From JBGRQA01 sp041725895 (GTDB lineage: Bacteria > Bacteroidota > Bacteroidia > Bacteroidales > Marinifilaceae): a DNA stretch of 64,000 bases. Every line of letters starts with the position of its first letter. The first letter of the stretch is position 1. The translations under genes and the position numbers were made by a program. The notes below the pieces were generated by a model. That model saw nothing but the letters and a program-made list of their open reading frames with translations. It ran no database searches and was not told the origin of the DNA. Below are positions 8,479-18,906 of the stretch, in pieces. The stretch covers positions 124,001 through 188,000 of the forward strand of contig JBGRQA010000005.1 of the NCBI GenBank assembly GCA_041725895.1, given 5' to 3'.

Positions 8479-11400
8479 ACGTATCAGATTCACCGTCCCC
8501 TGCCGGTAATAGCTACCACCAATTTTCATTCCCTTCCAAATGGCTCCGTTAAGGAAGGTTCCCCGGGCACGCCAGATATAAGTTCCCTGGGGCATTAGTT
8601 GTCCCTTATAGTATCCATCCCAATATTCAGAGGGACGTCCCTCTTCCAGTTCTTCCGATTCCCACAGTAAATTTCCCCAGGTATCGTAAATCTCTATTCG
8701 GTAATCGTGCAATCCGATTCCCTTAGGAATAAAACGACTCACCTGCTCACTACTATTTCCGGGTGAAAATGCACTTGGAATAAACAATCCGCTCATCAAA
8801 TTCACCTCCACCTCCTCGGTTATGGAATCAGTGCAACCATAGGCACTTGTTGTCAACAATTTCACCAGATAGCTCCCGTTATTGGAGAATCGATGCAATG
8901 GATGCTGCTCTGCACTTTGGGTTTGGTCCCGAAAATCCCAATAGTAACTCATGGAATTGTCCTCAATCCAGTCAAGACGTTGCCCAACCTCCGAATGGTT
9001 ACTGAACTGCACATAGCCATTGTTGGGGGTTTCAGCAAGATTTTCCAATGTGATTCCTTCGGGAGGCGTATTGATATTCTCAAAGCCAAATTTCGCCACC
9101 GGATTGGGATAAACATTCAAATAATCCTCCAGGAAAAGACTGTCGGCACATCCTCCTTCCCCTTCCACTTTAATTCCAAGATGGTATCTTCCACTACTTT
9201 CAAAAAAATGGCTTACCTGTTCTCCCTCATTCTCGGTTCCATCTCCAAAATACCAGTAGGTTCTTTGTCGATAAGCAGAAGTATCCTTAAACTTAACTTC
9301 CTCCCCTTCACAAAGGGCGGTTGATTTCAGTTCGAAGCCAATTTCCGGTGTAGGATAAATATCAAGCTGTCTGATTATCGTATCGGAACACAAGTACTGA
9401 TTGAAGGCAATCATCTGTATCCGGAAATTACCGTAATCGGCATACTCCTCTCCCAGCGGATCCACTCTATTGGATACATTGCCGTTGCCAAAACTCCATT
9501 GGTAGGTATTGCTGCTCTTCTCTTCACTTTTATTCTCAAAATCCACCACATAGGGAACATGGCATCCGATAGTACTATCCAACTCAAAATCAGCAACAGG
9601 GGTTGGCCGGGCGATGATCTCCAAAAAGGCCGTATCCAGGCAACCAAAATCACTCTCAGATACAAGACTCACCTTGCTCTTTCCCCGATTGAATGTATGA
9701 ACTATGTTTTCCTGAGAGCTCCCGGCTCCATCTCCAAAATCCCAGGAATAGAAACTGGCACCCTGGGAAGTATTGACAAAATCAACCTGGAAAGGTTCAC
9801 ATCCCTCAGCCGCCGAAACCTGGAAATTTGCCACCGGCTTTTTCCGGATCGACAGAAACTGCTCCCTGCTCTGACTGCATCCGTGCGCTACATCGGTTGC
9901 TGTTAACAGTACCCGAAAATCTCCATCCTCCTGGTAGGTATGCGAGGGATTGGTTAGTTCAGATGTATTGCCATCTCCAAAATCCCATTTTATATTGTTG
10001 AAATTCCGGGCATCTTCCAAAGGAATGGAAAATCCGATGGCCTCCTTCTGACAGTATCCCCGGGCAGTAATCCCGAATTCCAGACCGGGAGCCTCATGCA
10101 CAACAATTGTCCGATAAGTGGTATCATAAGCACAGGTATCATGAACCATCAACTTTACCTCGTAGGTTCCCGCTTTCTCAAAAGTATGGCTCATTCCACT
10201 GTTGCCATCTTCTCTCTCGGGACTCAATCCGGGCTCAAAGATCCAGTCCGACTGCAAATAGTCACCAGCTCCCTCCGATAGATTTTCGAACTCCACCGTC
10301 AGAGGTACGCAACCTTCGGTTACACTGGGGCGAAAAACCGCAACAGCACTATTGGGATATACCGTTAAATCTTTCGCTATACTTCTTTCGCCACAAGTAT
10401 TGGAAGCGGTTAAAACAATTCTGAAAATACGTTTCTCGTCTCCTGTGGTATAAGTGTGCTCAAATGGTCGCTCCACATTGGGAGCATCGTATTCATACTG
10501 GCTTCCGTCCCCAAAATCGAAATGGTAATGCTTTGATTTCCCCCTTGAGGTATTGAAAATTTCCCGAACAACGGGTGAACAACCGTAAGCTTTGGGAAGA
10601 ATCTCGAAACGGGGCAATGGAAATGGGAAAACTGTCACTTCCTGTGAAGTTTTTACCGTACCTGCAACATTGCTTACGCTAAGGGTTACAGTATAAGTAG
10701 TATCGTTCAGTTCCCCCTGCGTATAGGTTACAGGAGCCGGATCTGCTTCCAAACTCTCCGTACCATTGCCAAAATCCCAATGGTATTCCAGATGCTCCCC
10801 CTGGGTATTATTTGTAAAATTCACCGTAAGAGGCCCGCAGCCATCTTCTGTTTTCGTAAACGCAACCTGCGGCAAATCGATTACCTCAATTTCACTTTCC
10901 AAAGAATCAATACATCCGTAGAGAGATTCAACAACCAGCTTAATTGAATAGAAACCGGTATTCTGGAAAGTATGTATAGGTTCCTTTAGGTTGGATTCTC
11001 CTCCATCACCAAAGGTCCAGTGGTATCGATTTCCATTTTGAGTACTGTTTCCAAATGGAACCTCCCTTCCTTTTGCTACAATCCCGTCGTGTAGAAACTC
11101 AACCGTTGGAAGAGGCTCAACCACCAAGTTCTTCTTTTGGGTAGCTGAACAACCGAAAAAGTTGCTTACCCTCATTTGCACCTCATAGGTACCAAAAGCC
11201 TCGTATTGATGGGAAGGATTCCTATCTGAAGCATTTCCTCCGTCTCCAAAATCCCACTCCCACTGCGTTAGCTGATAGCCCTCACCGGAACTCTCATCCG
11301 AAAACTGAACCGGATTCTTTTCGCAACTTAACCCAATGGAAAAATCCGGGGAAGGAGTCGGAAGAATGGTCAATAACATGGTATCCACTACCACATCGCA

Positions 11401-14400
11401 GTTCGCATTTCCATAGCCCGAAAGTAGGAATGCAATCTCCCCCACCTCATTGGAGGTTGGATAGTAAATTGGAGTTAGGGTACTTCTGCCCAATAGCTCC
11501 CCTTTTCCATTGGTAGTCCAACTAATGGAGGCCACATTACTGGTATCGGCCCCCAAAGGATAGGATTCGCTTTTCACTTGAAGAGAATAGCTTTCGGTTG
11601 CCTGACAAATGGTGTCCCGTTGTCCTGCTTCCACAATGGGGGGCGGTGTAAAGAAAAGCGTAAAGGAATCCTGGCTGCTTACACTACAGGGAGCAACCCC
11701 CTCCACCGTAACCGTTAACTGAACGGATCCATTGGCCAGATCATCCTCTCCCGGACTATAAACGGCATTCAAATTTCCCGGATTATCAAAAGATCCCGAG
11801 CCACTACTCACCCAATTCACCGCAGAATAGGAACTTGCAACCACCTGACTCAACTCCAGTGTTTTATTCTCACATATCGTAATGTCCGGGCCAACTTCTA
11901 CCCGGGGCAAAGGAACGATAGTCAGATCCAAAACATCCATGGCAGACTTACAGGAACCATTCCCCTGCGCGGTCAGAACCAGGTTTACAAGTCCTGTAGT
12001 CCCCGCTTCGGGAGTATAAACAGGGTTTAGAATATTGGGGTCATCAAAACTACCTCCCGCCAGGCTGCTCCATTCCAACAAACTGTACTCCGAAGCAGAG
12101 GTAGAATTCAAGGCAAAACTCTGTCCTTCACAGACACTCTCATCCACACCGGCATTGACAACCGGTTCGGGGGTAATAATCAAAGTCATCTGATCGGTTG
12201 CAAATCCGAAACATGGAGGATCAATACTGTTTGCTCTAAGGCTAATGATCACACTTCCATTGGCCTTGTCCTCCTCTCCGGGCACATAGTTTGCCTCTAA
12301 TCCATCTACCTCGGTAAACACTCCGTCTCCACCGGAACTGTACTGCAAAGAAGAATAGGAAGCAGCTTTTACCTGATCGGGCCCCTCCCCAACATTCATT
12401 GAATAAACTTCGTTGGAACAAACTTCACTATCAGCTCCCAAATCAACACTTGGGGGTGAGATAATGCTCAAACGCATACTATCCACAACAGCTTCACAGG
12501 AGCCATTTCCCTGAACTATTAATTTAAGAAATACATCTCCTGATTCCCCGGGAGCAGCAGTATAACTGGGAGTTAACAAATTCTCCCCGGAGAGAGTTCC
12601 TACCCCCGTACTCACCCAGATAAAACCGGATTCATGATCGACCGAAGCCCCGGAGATGGTATGAGTTCCCTCCTCACAGATTCGGGCATCCGCACCTGCT
12701 TCCGAAATGGGAGCCGGAGTAATAGACAGAGTCATCGCATCCGAAACGGAGGAACATGATCCGTTTCCAAACACCTTCAGGGTTAGAGTAATTTCCCCGG
12801 TTTCCCCGTCTCCGGGATAGTACGTCGGAGTAAGAGTGTTGATCCCTTCGAAATACCCTCCCAGCACAGAGGAGGTAGACCATTGAACCGAATTATAATC
12901 CTCTGCTGTAGCACTGTTAATAGTAATGGCGTCTCCCTGGCAAATTGCCTGATCGCTTCCCGCATTCGCCTTCGGTTCAGGGGTAATTGTCAGGACCATT
13001 TCATCGGTATGACTTCCGGTACAGGGGGATTTGGCATTGGCCTGAAGGCTTAGTGTTACACTCCCCAATTCACGATCGCTACTGCCGGGTGTGTAAAAAG
13101 CATCTATCCGTTGGGGATCATCAAATACTCCATCCCCACTGGATTGCCAAAGCAAAGAAGCTGCTGAAAAAACACTGGCTTCCCCAGCTCCACCTCCTGC
13201 TGGAATTTCGAAAACCGCATTTTCACACACCTCATTATCTGCCCCCGCATGTGCCACCGGATGCGGTACATAGGTAATCATCAAATCATCCGACACCTGG
13301 GAACATGGGGTGAGAGGAGCTGCCGTAAGGGTCAACCGGATGTTGCCCGATTCCCCCACACCCGGTGTATAGACTGCAGAAAAGGCCGTCGGATCATCAA
13401 AACTTCCGCTACCGGAAGAAGTCCAAAGAACGGAGGTATAATCAGTCACATTCGCTGAAAGATTCAGCGCTTCCCCCTCGCATAAAGTAGCATCCTCTCC
13501 GGCATCAACCGTGGGTTCAGGAATAAAGTCCAAACGCATAGAGTCTGCAACCTCCCCCACACATGGCCCGATTGAGGTTACTGTCAGCGTCAGAATAACA
13601 AATCCCTGGTCCAAATCCGTACTACTGGGTGTATACACAACGTTAATGCTCCCGGGATCATTAAAACTTCCCGAACCGGAAGAACTCCATTCCAGGCTGG
13701 CATAATCCTGCGCATAGGCTTTTCCTTGCCCCACTCCTGTTTCAACCTGAAAGAATGTTTCGGTTTTACACATTTTCTGGTCATCACCGGCCTCTACTAT
13801 TGGCTTCTTTTGAATGGTCAGGAGCATACTGTCCGAAGCATCTCCGCAGGGTACAATACCTGCCCCCGTAAGCGTTAGTTGCACACTTCCGGAAGAGATA
13901 TCATTGTTCCCGGGAGTATATTCCGCATTCAAAAGCGCTGCATTATTGAAACTCCCGTCACCGGAACTAGTCCACAAAACGGAGGAGGTCTGCAAGGCGG
14001 ATGCAGACAGATTCAATGTCTCCCCTTCACAAATATTCCGATTCTCCCCGGCATCAACCTGAGGACTCTCATGCACAGAAAGTGTCAGCGTATCCTGTGC
14101 ATCGGTACAAACTCCAAAAGCTTCTGCCCGAAGCACCAATTCTATTTCTCCGGTAAAACCGGTAGGTGGTGTAAAAACCGGATTCAACACCGAGGAATTG
14201 GAAAAAACTCCCCCCTGGGCTGAACTCCAGAAAAGTGATTGGTGATTCTCCACATCCGTACCCGTTACCTGGTAGGAAGAGCCTTCACAAATATTGTCCG
14301 TTTGGGTTCCCAATTGAATTACAGGTGCCTGAGTTATGGACAGAGTCATCTGATCCACCGCTACACCGCAGGGAGAATTTCCTGTTGCGGTTAGTTGGAG

Positions 14401-16530
14401 GTAGACTTCCCCGGATAGAATATCTCCCGGACCCGGGAAATATTCCGGTGTAAGTGTAGTGGCACCACTCCAGGTTCCATCTCCCTCCGTACTCCACTGA
14501 AGCGACAAATAATCCGAGGCTGAAGCGCCGGTAATGCTATATTTGGCATCCTCATTACAGATAACGGCATCGGGTCCGGCGTTCACATCCGGCCAGGCTT
14601 TCACACTTATGGACTGCTCAATAGTATCCCTACATCCATTGGAGGAAACCACAATTAACCGGTCGTTCTTTTCTCCGGGAGTCGTAAAGGTATGCTGGGG
14701 GTTTTGCACCGCAGAAGTATTTCCGTCTCCAAAACGCCAGGAGTATTCCGCCATGCCATTGGGCAGGCCCTGGTAATTGACGGGCACTTGCTCACAAACT
14801 TCTTCGGTACGTGTAAAGGATGCTGTAGGCACCTCCCAAATCTCAAAATCCATTCGGTCCAGTTCCGACCAACCGCAACTATCATTCCGTACCTTGAGGG
14901 TCACAGATGCAGGTCCAATGTTAGAGAATTGGACAGCTGCCGGTTCGGCTAAGTTGGAAGTGGTAACCACTCCATTGTCGCTAAAGGTCCATAAATACTC
15001 AACAATCGTATTGGCCGAAAAACCAAATGTTTCTACTCCGTTATCTATGTATTCGGCTTGGGGGGTGTAAGTATAGGAACCACATCGTCCATTCCCATTC
15101 ACTCCATCCGAGTCAAGAATAGTAGCCTGGGGACGATCGTATACATCAATTGGAAATTCCAGTATGGGAGATTCTCCGCAGATATTCTTTTTTACCAAAG
15201 TAACCACAAACCTTCCGGCACGATGGAATAGGTACCGGGTGCTCTTTGAAGTATTGGAAGTCCCTTCCACATACTCATAATCATCCCCTTCCTGAGCCCC
15301 AACCAGTACTCCGGACTCATTTTTCCACAATACATTCCATTCATAGGTTGTTTCGGCTAAATCTCCCTCCTCGGGATCATTGTTTGTAAACACAACTACG
15401 GGCTCATCCCTCAAGCAGAATTGTTTGGGAGTATAATCGGTATAAACAATCGAGTTGATGTCGTAAATGGTAATCTTCCCACTCTGATATACAGCAGGAG
15501 TGTCCTCATTACAAGGATTAGAAGCGGTCAAGCGTATAAAGTATTCCCCAATATTGCGGAACATATATGAAGGATTCAGGGCTTGAGCATCCCCATCCAA
15601 GAAAAGGTAGTCCTCCGAATCCGCAAGCTCCTCTACTCCATCAACCAGCTTGAGAACAGTCCAGTTCCAAGTATTGGATTCTGTATCACAGGTAATGCCA
15701 AAATGGCCCCAATCGGTTTGATTACTAGTAGGAAACTGTGTTGAATTTACACAACCGGTAAAATTGTTCTGGGCATTTAGAAGTCCCCCTTCGGAATTGA
15801 CGAAACTGTACTTCGGATCGGGAGCATGGTAGATTCGAACCGGACTGTAAAAGGTTCCGGAACCTTCGACTTCTCTTCCCCCACAAGGCAAAATGGCCTG
15901 GGCTCCTGCCGTAAACTTGTATTGGGGAATTTCCTCATTCAGCCGACAGGAGGTTTTCGTATAAATGTGGCTGATTCTCGCACTATTGGCCACGATGTCG
16001 TCCTTGGTCCAGACTTTTAAAGTTCCATCCCCAAAATCCCATAGGTAGTAGGTTCCGGGAGGATTGTCCTCATATCCCTGCAGTTCAAACACAAACTCCT
16101 GGGGGGCACAATCGTTGTTTCCGCTAATTTTTATGGTAGAACAATCCGGTTTGGTGTTGTAAACGATATAAGTTTCCGCAAACTGAAGTCCCTGATCATA
16201 GGTTACAGTAATCTGCAAATCGAATTCCCCCTGCCCGTATGCATGAATGGTGGGAAAATCATCATTGGTATAATTTTCAATGCTGCCATCTCCCCAATTC
16301 ACCTCATAATTGGTTATCCGATTCTTTTCCGTATCGGAAGTAAGGTTGTTCAGAGTAAAAACAAAGGTGGGAGTAGCATCGGTATAGGAACAATTGTAAA
16401 AATACCCCGCATCGTCACCGAAATTAACATTTGGAGGATCATCAGCCTGCACCAAACTAATATTCGCTGAGAGAGAAATAATTAACAATAAAAATTTGAG
16501 CCCGATTCCGCTTGAGTAGAAATTGTCCAT
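8476..16530 (-). CDS. Giant PKD-repeat surface protein with gliding-type (T9SS type B) C-terminal domain
   Basis: This 2684-residue secreted protein begins with a signal peptide (cleavage near residue 29). An N-terminal set of PKD-type domains (about 30-645) carries W-D-F-G-D-G motifs. Twelve consecutive ~90-residue repeats follow (about 648-1723). Each opens with V-x-A-G-x-D-x-x-I-C and ends with a second Cys before D-x-M-x-L-x-I. A second PKD set with about ten FGDG/FGNG motifs covers about 1724-2580. The last ~95 residues (IPSAFSPG-N to the end) match the gliding-motility-associated C-terminal domain that directs type IX export and surface attachment. It resembles SprB-like adhesins, with a PorP/SprF-family gene divergent to it. 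The ligand is unknown. Confidence 0.93.
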   Translation of the reverse strand: MDNFYSSGIGLKFLLLIISLSANISLVQADDPPNVNFGDDAGYFYNCSYTDATPTFVFTLNNLTSDTEKNRITNYEVNWGDGSIENYTNDDFPTIHAYGQGEFDLQITVTYDQGLQFAETYIVYNTKPDCSTIKISGNNDCAPQEFVFELQGYEDNPPGTYYLWDFGDGTLKVWTKDDIVANSARISHIYTKTSCRLNEEIPQYKFTAGAQAILPCGGREVEGSGTFYSPVRIYHAPDPKYSFVNSEGGLLNAQNNFTGCVNSTQFPTSNQTDWGHFGITCDTESNTWNWTVLKLVDGVEELADSEDYLFLDGDAQALNPSYMFRNIGEYFIRLTASNPCNEDTPAVYQSGKITIYDINSIVYTDYTPKQFCLRDEPVVVFTNNDPEEGDLAETTYEWNVLWKNESGVLVGAQEGDDYEYVEGTSNTSKSTRYLFHRAGRFVVTLVKKNICGESPILEFPIDVYDRPQATILDSDGVNGNGRCGSYTYTPQAEYIDNGVETFGFSANTIVEYLWTFSDNGVVTTSNLAEPAAVQFSNIGPASVTLKVRNDSCGWSELDRMDFEIWEVPTASFTRTEEVCEQVPVNYQGLPNGMAEYSWRFGDGNTSAVQNPQHTFTTPGEKNDRLIVVSSNGCRDTIEQSISVKAWPDVNAGPDAVICNEDAKYSITGASASDYLSLQWSTEGDGTWSGATTLTPEYFPGPGDILSGEVYLQLTATGNSPCGVAVDQMTLSITQAPVIQLGTQTDNICEGSSYQVTGTDVENHQSLFWSSAQGGVFSNSSVLNPVFTPPTGFTGEIELVLRAEAFGVCTDAQDTLTLSVHESPQVDAGENRNICEGETLNLSASALQTSSVLWTSSGDGSFNNAALLNAEYTPGNNDISSGSVQLTLTGAGIVPCGDASDSMLLTIQKKPIVEAGDDQKMCKTETFFQVETGVGQGKAYAQDYASLEWSSSGSGSFNDPGSINVVYTPSSTDLDQGFVILTLTVTSIGPCVGEVADSMRLDFIPEPTVDAGEDATLCEGEALNLSANVTDYTSVLWTSSGSGSFDDPTAFSAVYTPGVGESGNIRLTLTAAPLTPCSQVSDDLMITYVPHPVAHAGADNEVCENAVFEIPAGGGAGEASVFSAASLLWQSSGDGVFDDPQRIDAFYTPGSSDRELGSVTLSLQANAKSPCTGSHTDEMVLTITPEPKANAGSDQAICQGDAITINSATAEDYNSVQWSTSSVLGGYFEGINTLTPTYYPGDGETGEITLTLKVFGNGSCSSVSDAMTLSITPAPISEAGADARICEEGTHTISGASVDHESGFIWVSTGVGTLSGENLLTPSYTAAPGESGDVFLKLIVQGNGSCEAVVDSMRLSIISPPSVDLGADSEVCSNEVYSMNVGEGPDQVKAASYSSLQYSSGGDGVFTEVDGLEANYVPGEEDKANGSVIISLRANSIDPPCFGFATDQMTLIITPEPVVNAGVDESVCEGQSFALNSTSASEYSLLEWSSLAGGSFDDPNILNPVYTPEAGTTGLVNLVLTAQGNGSCKSAMDVLDLTIVPLPRVEVGPDITICENKTLELSQVVASSYSAVNWVSSGSGSFDNPGNLNAVYSPGEDDLANGSVQLTVTVEGVAPCSVSSQDSFTLFFTPPPIVEAGQRDTICQATESYSLQVKSESYPLGADTSNVASISWTTNGKGELLGRSTLTPIYYPTSNEVGEIAFLLSGYGNANCDVVVDTMLLTILPTPSPDFSIGLSCEKNPVQFSDESSGEGYQLTQWEWDFGDGGNASDRNPSHQYEAFGTYEVQMRVSNFFGCSATQKKNLVVEPLPTVEFLHDGIVAKGREVPFGNSTQNGNRYHWTFGDGGESNLKEPIHTFQNTGFYSIKLVVESLYGCIDSLESEIEVIDLPQVAFTKTEDGCGPLTVNFTNNTQGEHLEYHWDFGNGTESLEADPAPVTYTQGELNDTTYTVTLSVSNVAGTVKTSQEVTVFPFPLPRFEILPKAYGCSPVVREIFNTSRGKSKHYHFDFGDGSQYEYDAPNVERPFEHTYTTGDEKRIFRIVLTASNTCGERSIAKDLTVYPNSAVAVFRPSVTEGCVPLTVEFENLSEGAGDYLQSDWIFEPGLSPEREDGNSGMSHTFEKAGTYEVKLMVHDTCAYDTTYRTIVVHEAPGLEFGITARGYCQKEAIGFSIPLEDARNFNNIKWDFGDGNTSELTNPSHTYQEDGDFRVLLTATDVAHGCSQSREQFLSIRKKPVANFQVSAAEGCEPFQVDFVNTSQGASFYSWDFGDGAGSSQENIVHTFNRGKSKVSLVSESDFGCLDTAFLEIIARPTPVADFELDSTIGCHVPYVVDFENKSEEKSSNTYQWSFGNGNVSNRVDPLGEEYADYGNFRIQMIAFNQYLCSDTIIRQLDIYPTPEIGFELKSTALCEGEEVKFKDTSAYRQRTYWYFGDGTENEGEQVSHFFESSGRYHLGIKVEGEGGCADSLFLEDYLNVYPNPVAKFGFENINTPPEGITLENLAETPNNGYVQFSNHSEVGQRLDWIEDNSMSYYWDFRDQTQSAEQHPLHRFSNNGSYLVKLLTTSAYGCTDSITEEVEVNLMSGLFIPSAFSPGNSSEQVSRFIPKGIGLHDYRIEIYDTWGNLLWESEELEEGRPSEYWDGYYKGQLMPQGTYIWRARGTFLNGAIWKGMKIGGSYYRQGTVNLIR

Positions 16531-16708
16531 ACATTAATTGTTTTATTGACAAAATGACTATTTTTATTGATTAAACAACACACTTATAGGGTTAATAACG
16601 AAAAACTCAACAAAAAGTTAAGGATTTATTTTATCATTGGGGACAATTCACTTAAATTATATAATTTTAATAGAAAAGGTTATTTCTCTATATTTTAACA
16701 GTAGCAAT

Positions 16709-17770
16709 TTGAAACTCCTACACCTAAAAATAGTGGTTGTTGGCATTGTCCTCATGATCGGTGGAAGTCCATCCATGGCTCAGGATTTCAATTTCTCTCA
16801 ATTCAACTCCAATCGTACTTTCTACAATCCCGCTTTCACCGGAATTGAAAAGGGAGTTTTTAGGGGTAGTGCTACCTATCGAAAAATGTGGCCCAATTTT
16901 CCAAGTAATTTCTCCACCCAGTTTGTCAATTTGGAAGCCAAATCCTACAATGCCTATGGAATTGGTTTATTTGCCATTTCCAACCGTGAGGGCGATGGTT
17001 TTCTTAAAACCAACACATTAGGCGCCAGCTACTCCTGGCAAGGATCAATCAGTGAATTAGCGGGGTCCTTTTTTCAGTTGGGAATTAACGCCAGCTACAA
17101 TATGAAAGAAATTGATTTCAACCAGTTTACCTTTAGTGACGAATTGGACGAAATCTACGGAGATATCTATTCCACTTCCTTCTCTGCTGATATCAACAAA
17201 CAAAACTATTGGGATTTTACTGTAGGTGCTTTGGTCCAATTCCCCACCATTCGACGCCATCGAAAGATTATTATCCATACAATGGGCTTCGCTCTGCATC
17301 ATTTTACACGGCCAAAAGATTCTTTTCTGGATAAGGATGGCCGTCTGCCTTTGAAATTGACTCTGCACAGCCAATCCTCTATTACCACCCGGACCTATAG
17401 CTTCAACAAAGAAGATCGTCTCCGCATTATTCCTTCCCTGGTTTACCAAATACAGGGGGAAAAACTGTTTAATTCGGCGAGCTACAACAACCTCCTTTAT
17501 GGAGTGGATATTCAATCCGATCCTGTTTTCGGAGGAATCTGGTACAGTTCACAGGTTTTAAATAATTCCAAAAAAAATTTTAAAGCGGTCATTTTCCAGT
17601 TTGGGGTCAAACTACTATCCGACAACAAAAAATATGTGTATCGTTTAAGCTACAGTTACGACATGTCCATCTCCAAACTTTCCAGTGTCACTCAAGGGGC
17701 TCATGAGATCAGTCTCAGTGTTGATCTTCATTTTCCGGCCCGATACAAGTACAACATCTTCTCCTTTTAA
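16709..17770 (+). CDS. PorP/SprF-family type IX secretion membrane protein
   Basis: This is a member of the PorP/SprF family, outer-membrane proteins that work with type IX secretion and are needed to place partner adhesins on the surface. The family opening F-S-Q-F-N-S-N-x-x-x-Y-N-P-A-F-T-G is clear just after the signal peptide, and the rest is a run of barrel strands. I chose the TTG at 16709 because it gives a normal signal peptide (LKLLHLKIVVVGIVLMIGG...SMAQ). A TTG at 16637 would add 24 residues with no role. It is divergent from the giant type B cargo gene, so the two are probably a cargo/anchor pair. Confidence 0.9.
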   Translation: MKLLHLKIVVVGIVLMIGGSPSMAQDFNFSQFNSNRTFYNPAFTGIEKGVFRGSATYRKMWPNFPSNFSTQFVNLEAKSYNAYGIGLFAISNREGDGFLKTNTLGASYSWQGSISELAGSFFQLGINASYNMKEIDFNQFTFSDELDEIYGDIYSTSFSADINKQNYWDFTVGALVQFPTIRRHRKIIIHTMGFALHHFTRPKDSFLDKDGRLPLKLTLHSQSSITTRTYSFNKEDRLRIIPSLVYQIQGEKLFNSASYNNLLYGVDIQSDPVFGGIWYSSQVLNNSKKNFKAVIFQFGVKLLSDNKKYVYRLSYSYDMSISKLSSVTQGAHEISLSVDLHFPARYKYNIFSF

Positions 17771-17825
17771 TCTCTTTCCAATAATTATTCTCCTTCTCAT
17801 CTCCCCAAGGAATCCAAAATTCAAT

Positions 17826-17833
17826 TATCTTTG
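17826..17833 (+). promoter_or_regulatory. Bacteroidota-type -7 element upstream of the DUF4271 gene
   Basis: TATCTTTG matches TAnnTTTG exactly and would start transcription about 25 bases before the ATG at 17864. There is no clear -33 TTTG. Confidence 0.45.
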
Positions 17834-17863
17834 TATGAAATGTAAAAAAGAGGACTTTAAAGC

Positions 17864-18868
17864 ATGGTCAGTGGATTTTCTTCCGTTACACTCCGCAACA
17901 TAGATACTACTATTTTTCAGGTAGCTCCGGCCCGAATTAATTTCAAAATGGTACTATCCCCTAAGGGAAGTATCGATGTTCTGTTTCGGGACCAACTCAG
18001 ACCTGTGAATCTGGTGAAACAATTGCCTGTTGCTTTGAAAAATTATAAAGAAGCCACCCGACCAACTCAAACACAGAAATCTAGTACTTTGGTTAGCACA
18101 GAACAAACTATCGATACACTAACAGGGAAAGACACTCTAGTTGAAGCCCCAATTGCAAATGAATTTACAGAATCAACATCCACGCCCCAGGAATTCGGTC
18201 TGGAAGGCACAATGGTAAAAGCCCCCAAAAGTGATTGGATTGTTGGTATTTTGCTTTTTTCCATATTGTTAATGGCGGTAATCAAATTCTCTTATGGAAA
18301 ATTTCTATCCAAAGTTATTGATTCCATCTTTAACCACCAGGTTGCTTCCAATCTATTCAACGAAAAGAATATAAAGAATCTCCGGGGAGCAATTATCATG
18401 AACCTGATATTCTTTATTAATGCCGCCATTTTTATAGTAGAATCCCTTAACTACTATAGCATTGCCCCAATACAAGGTCAGGGCATTCATTTGTTTCTTC
18501 TTTGTTTTCTGGGTATAGTGGGGCTTTTCCTAATAAAATTGGTAGGTTTTGGAATCATCGGGCAAGTATCAAAATGTACCCGCGAAAGCAAAGAATATAT
18601 TCACAATGTTTTCCTGTACAACAAGAACCTGGGAGTTTTTCTATTTCCTGTAATTGTTGGGATTCCTTTTATTGCGCCCTACGCTGTTCCTGTACTTATT
18701 AAAGCAGGAATATCAATAGCCGCTTTCTTTTACATGTTACGGCTTTTTAGGGGCTTGAAAATATTATTTAAAAAACATGTTTCAATATTTTATATGATTT
18801 TGTACCTTTGTGCACTGGAAATTTTACCCTTGCTAATGGTATACAAGCTCTTCGTTACTTTGAGCTAG
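17864..18868 (+). CDS. DUF4271 integral membrane protein
   Basis: This is a 334-residue protein with a polar, Thr/Ser-rich N-terminal part (about 1-120) and then five to six membrane helices (about 122-334). The membrane part fits DUF4271, a Bacteroidota family of unknown function found just upstream of hemD, as here. The start at 17864 is the first ATG in frame after a -7 element. An ATG at 17835 is in another frame and closes after 22 codons. The gap to hemD is 38 bases, so co-transcription is likely. Confidence 0.8.
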   Translation: MVSGFSSVTLRNIDTTIFQVAPARINFKMVLSPKGSIDVLFRDQLRPVNLVKQLPVALKNYKEATRPTQTQKSSTLVSTEQTIDTLTGKDTLVEAPIANEFTESTSTPQEFGLEGTMVKAPKSDWIVGILLFSILLMAVIKFSYGKFLSKVIDSIFNHQVASNLFNEKNIKNLRGAIIMNLIFFINAAIFIVESLNYYSIAPIQGQGIHLFLLCFLGIVGLFLIKLVGFGIIGQVSKCTRESKEYIHNVFLYNKNLGVFLFPVIVGIPFIAPYAVPVLIKAGISIAAFFYMLRLFRGLKILFKKHVSIFYMILYLCALEILPLLMVYKLFVTLS

Positions 18869-18906
18869 GGATTTCATATTAATTCGTCAAACTAAATCTT
18901 ACTACC

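Noticed and set aside
12987..15070. Plus-strand open frames inside the giant adhesin gene
   Set aside because: They arise from the repetitive antisense strand and have no domain pattern or start context.
17835..17903. Alternative start or frameshift for DUF4271 at ATG 17835
   Set aside because: That frame closes after 22 codons, and the ATG at 17864 follows a -7 element and leads into an intact protein, so no frameshift is needed.
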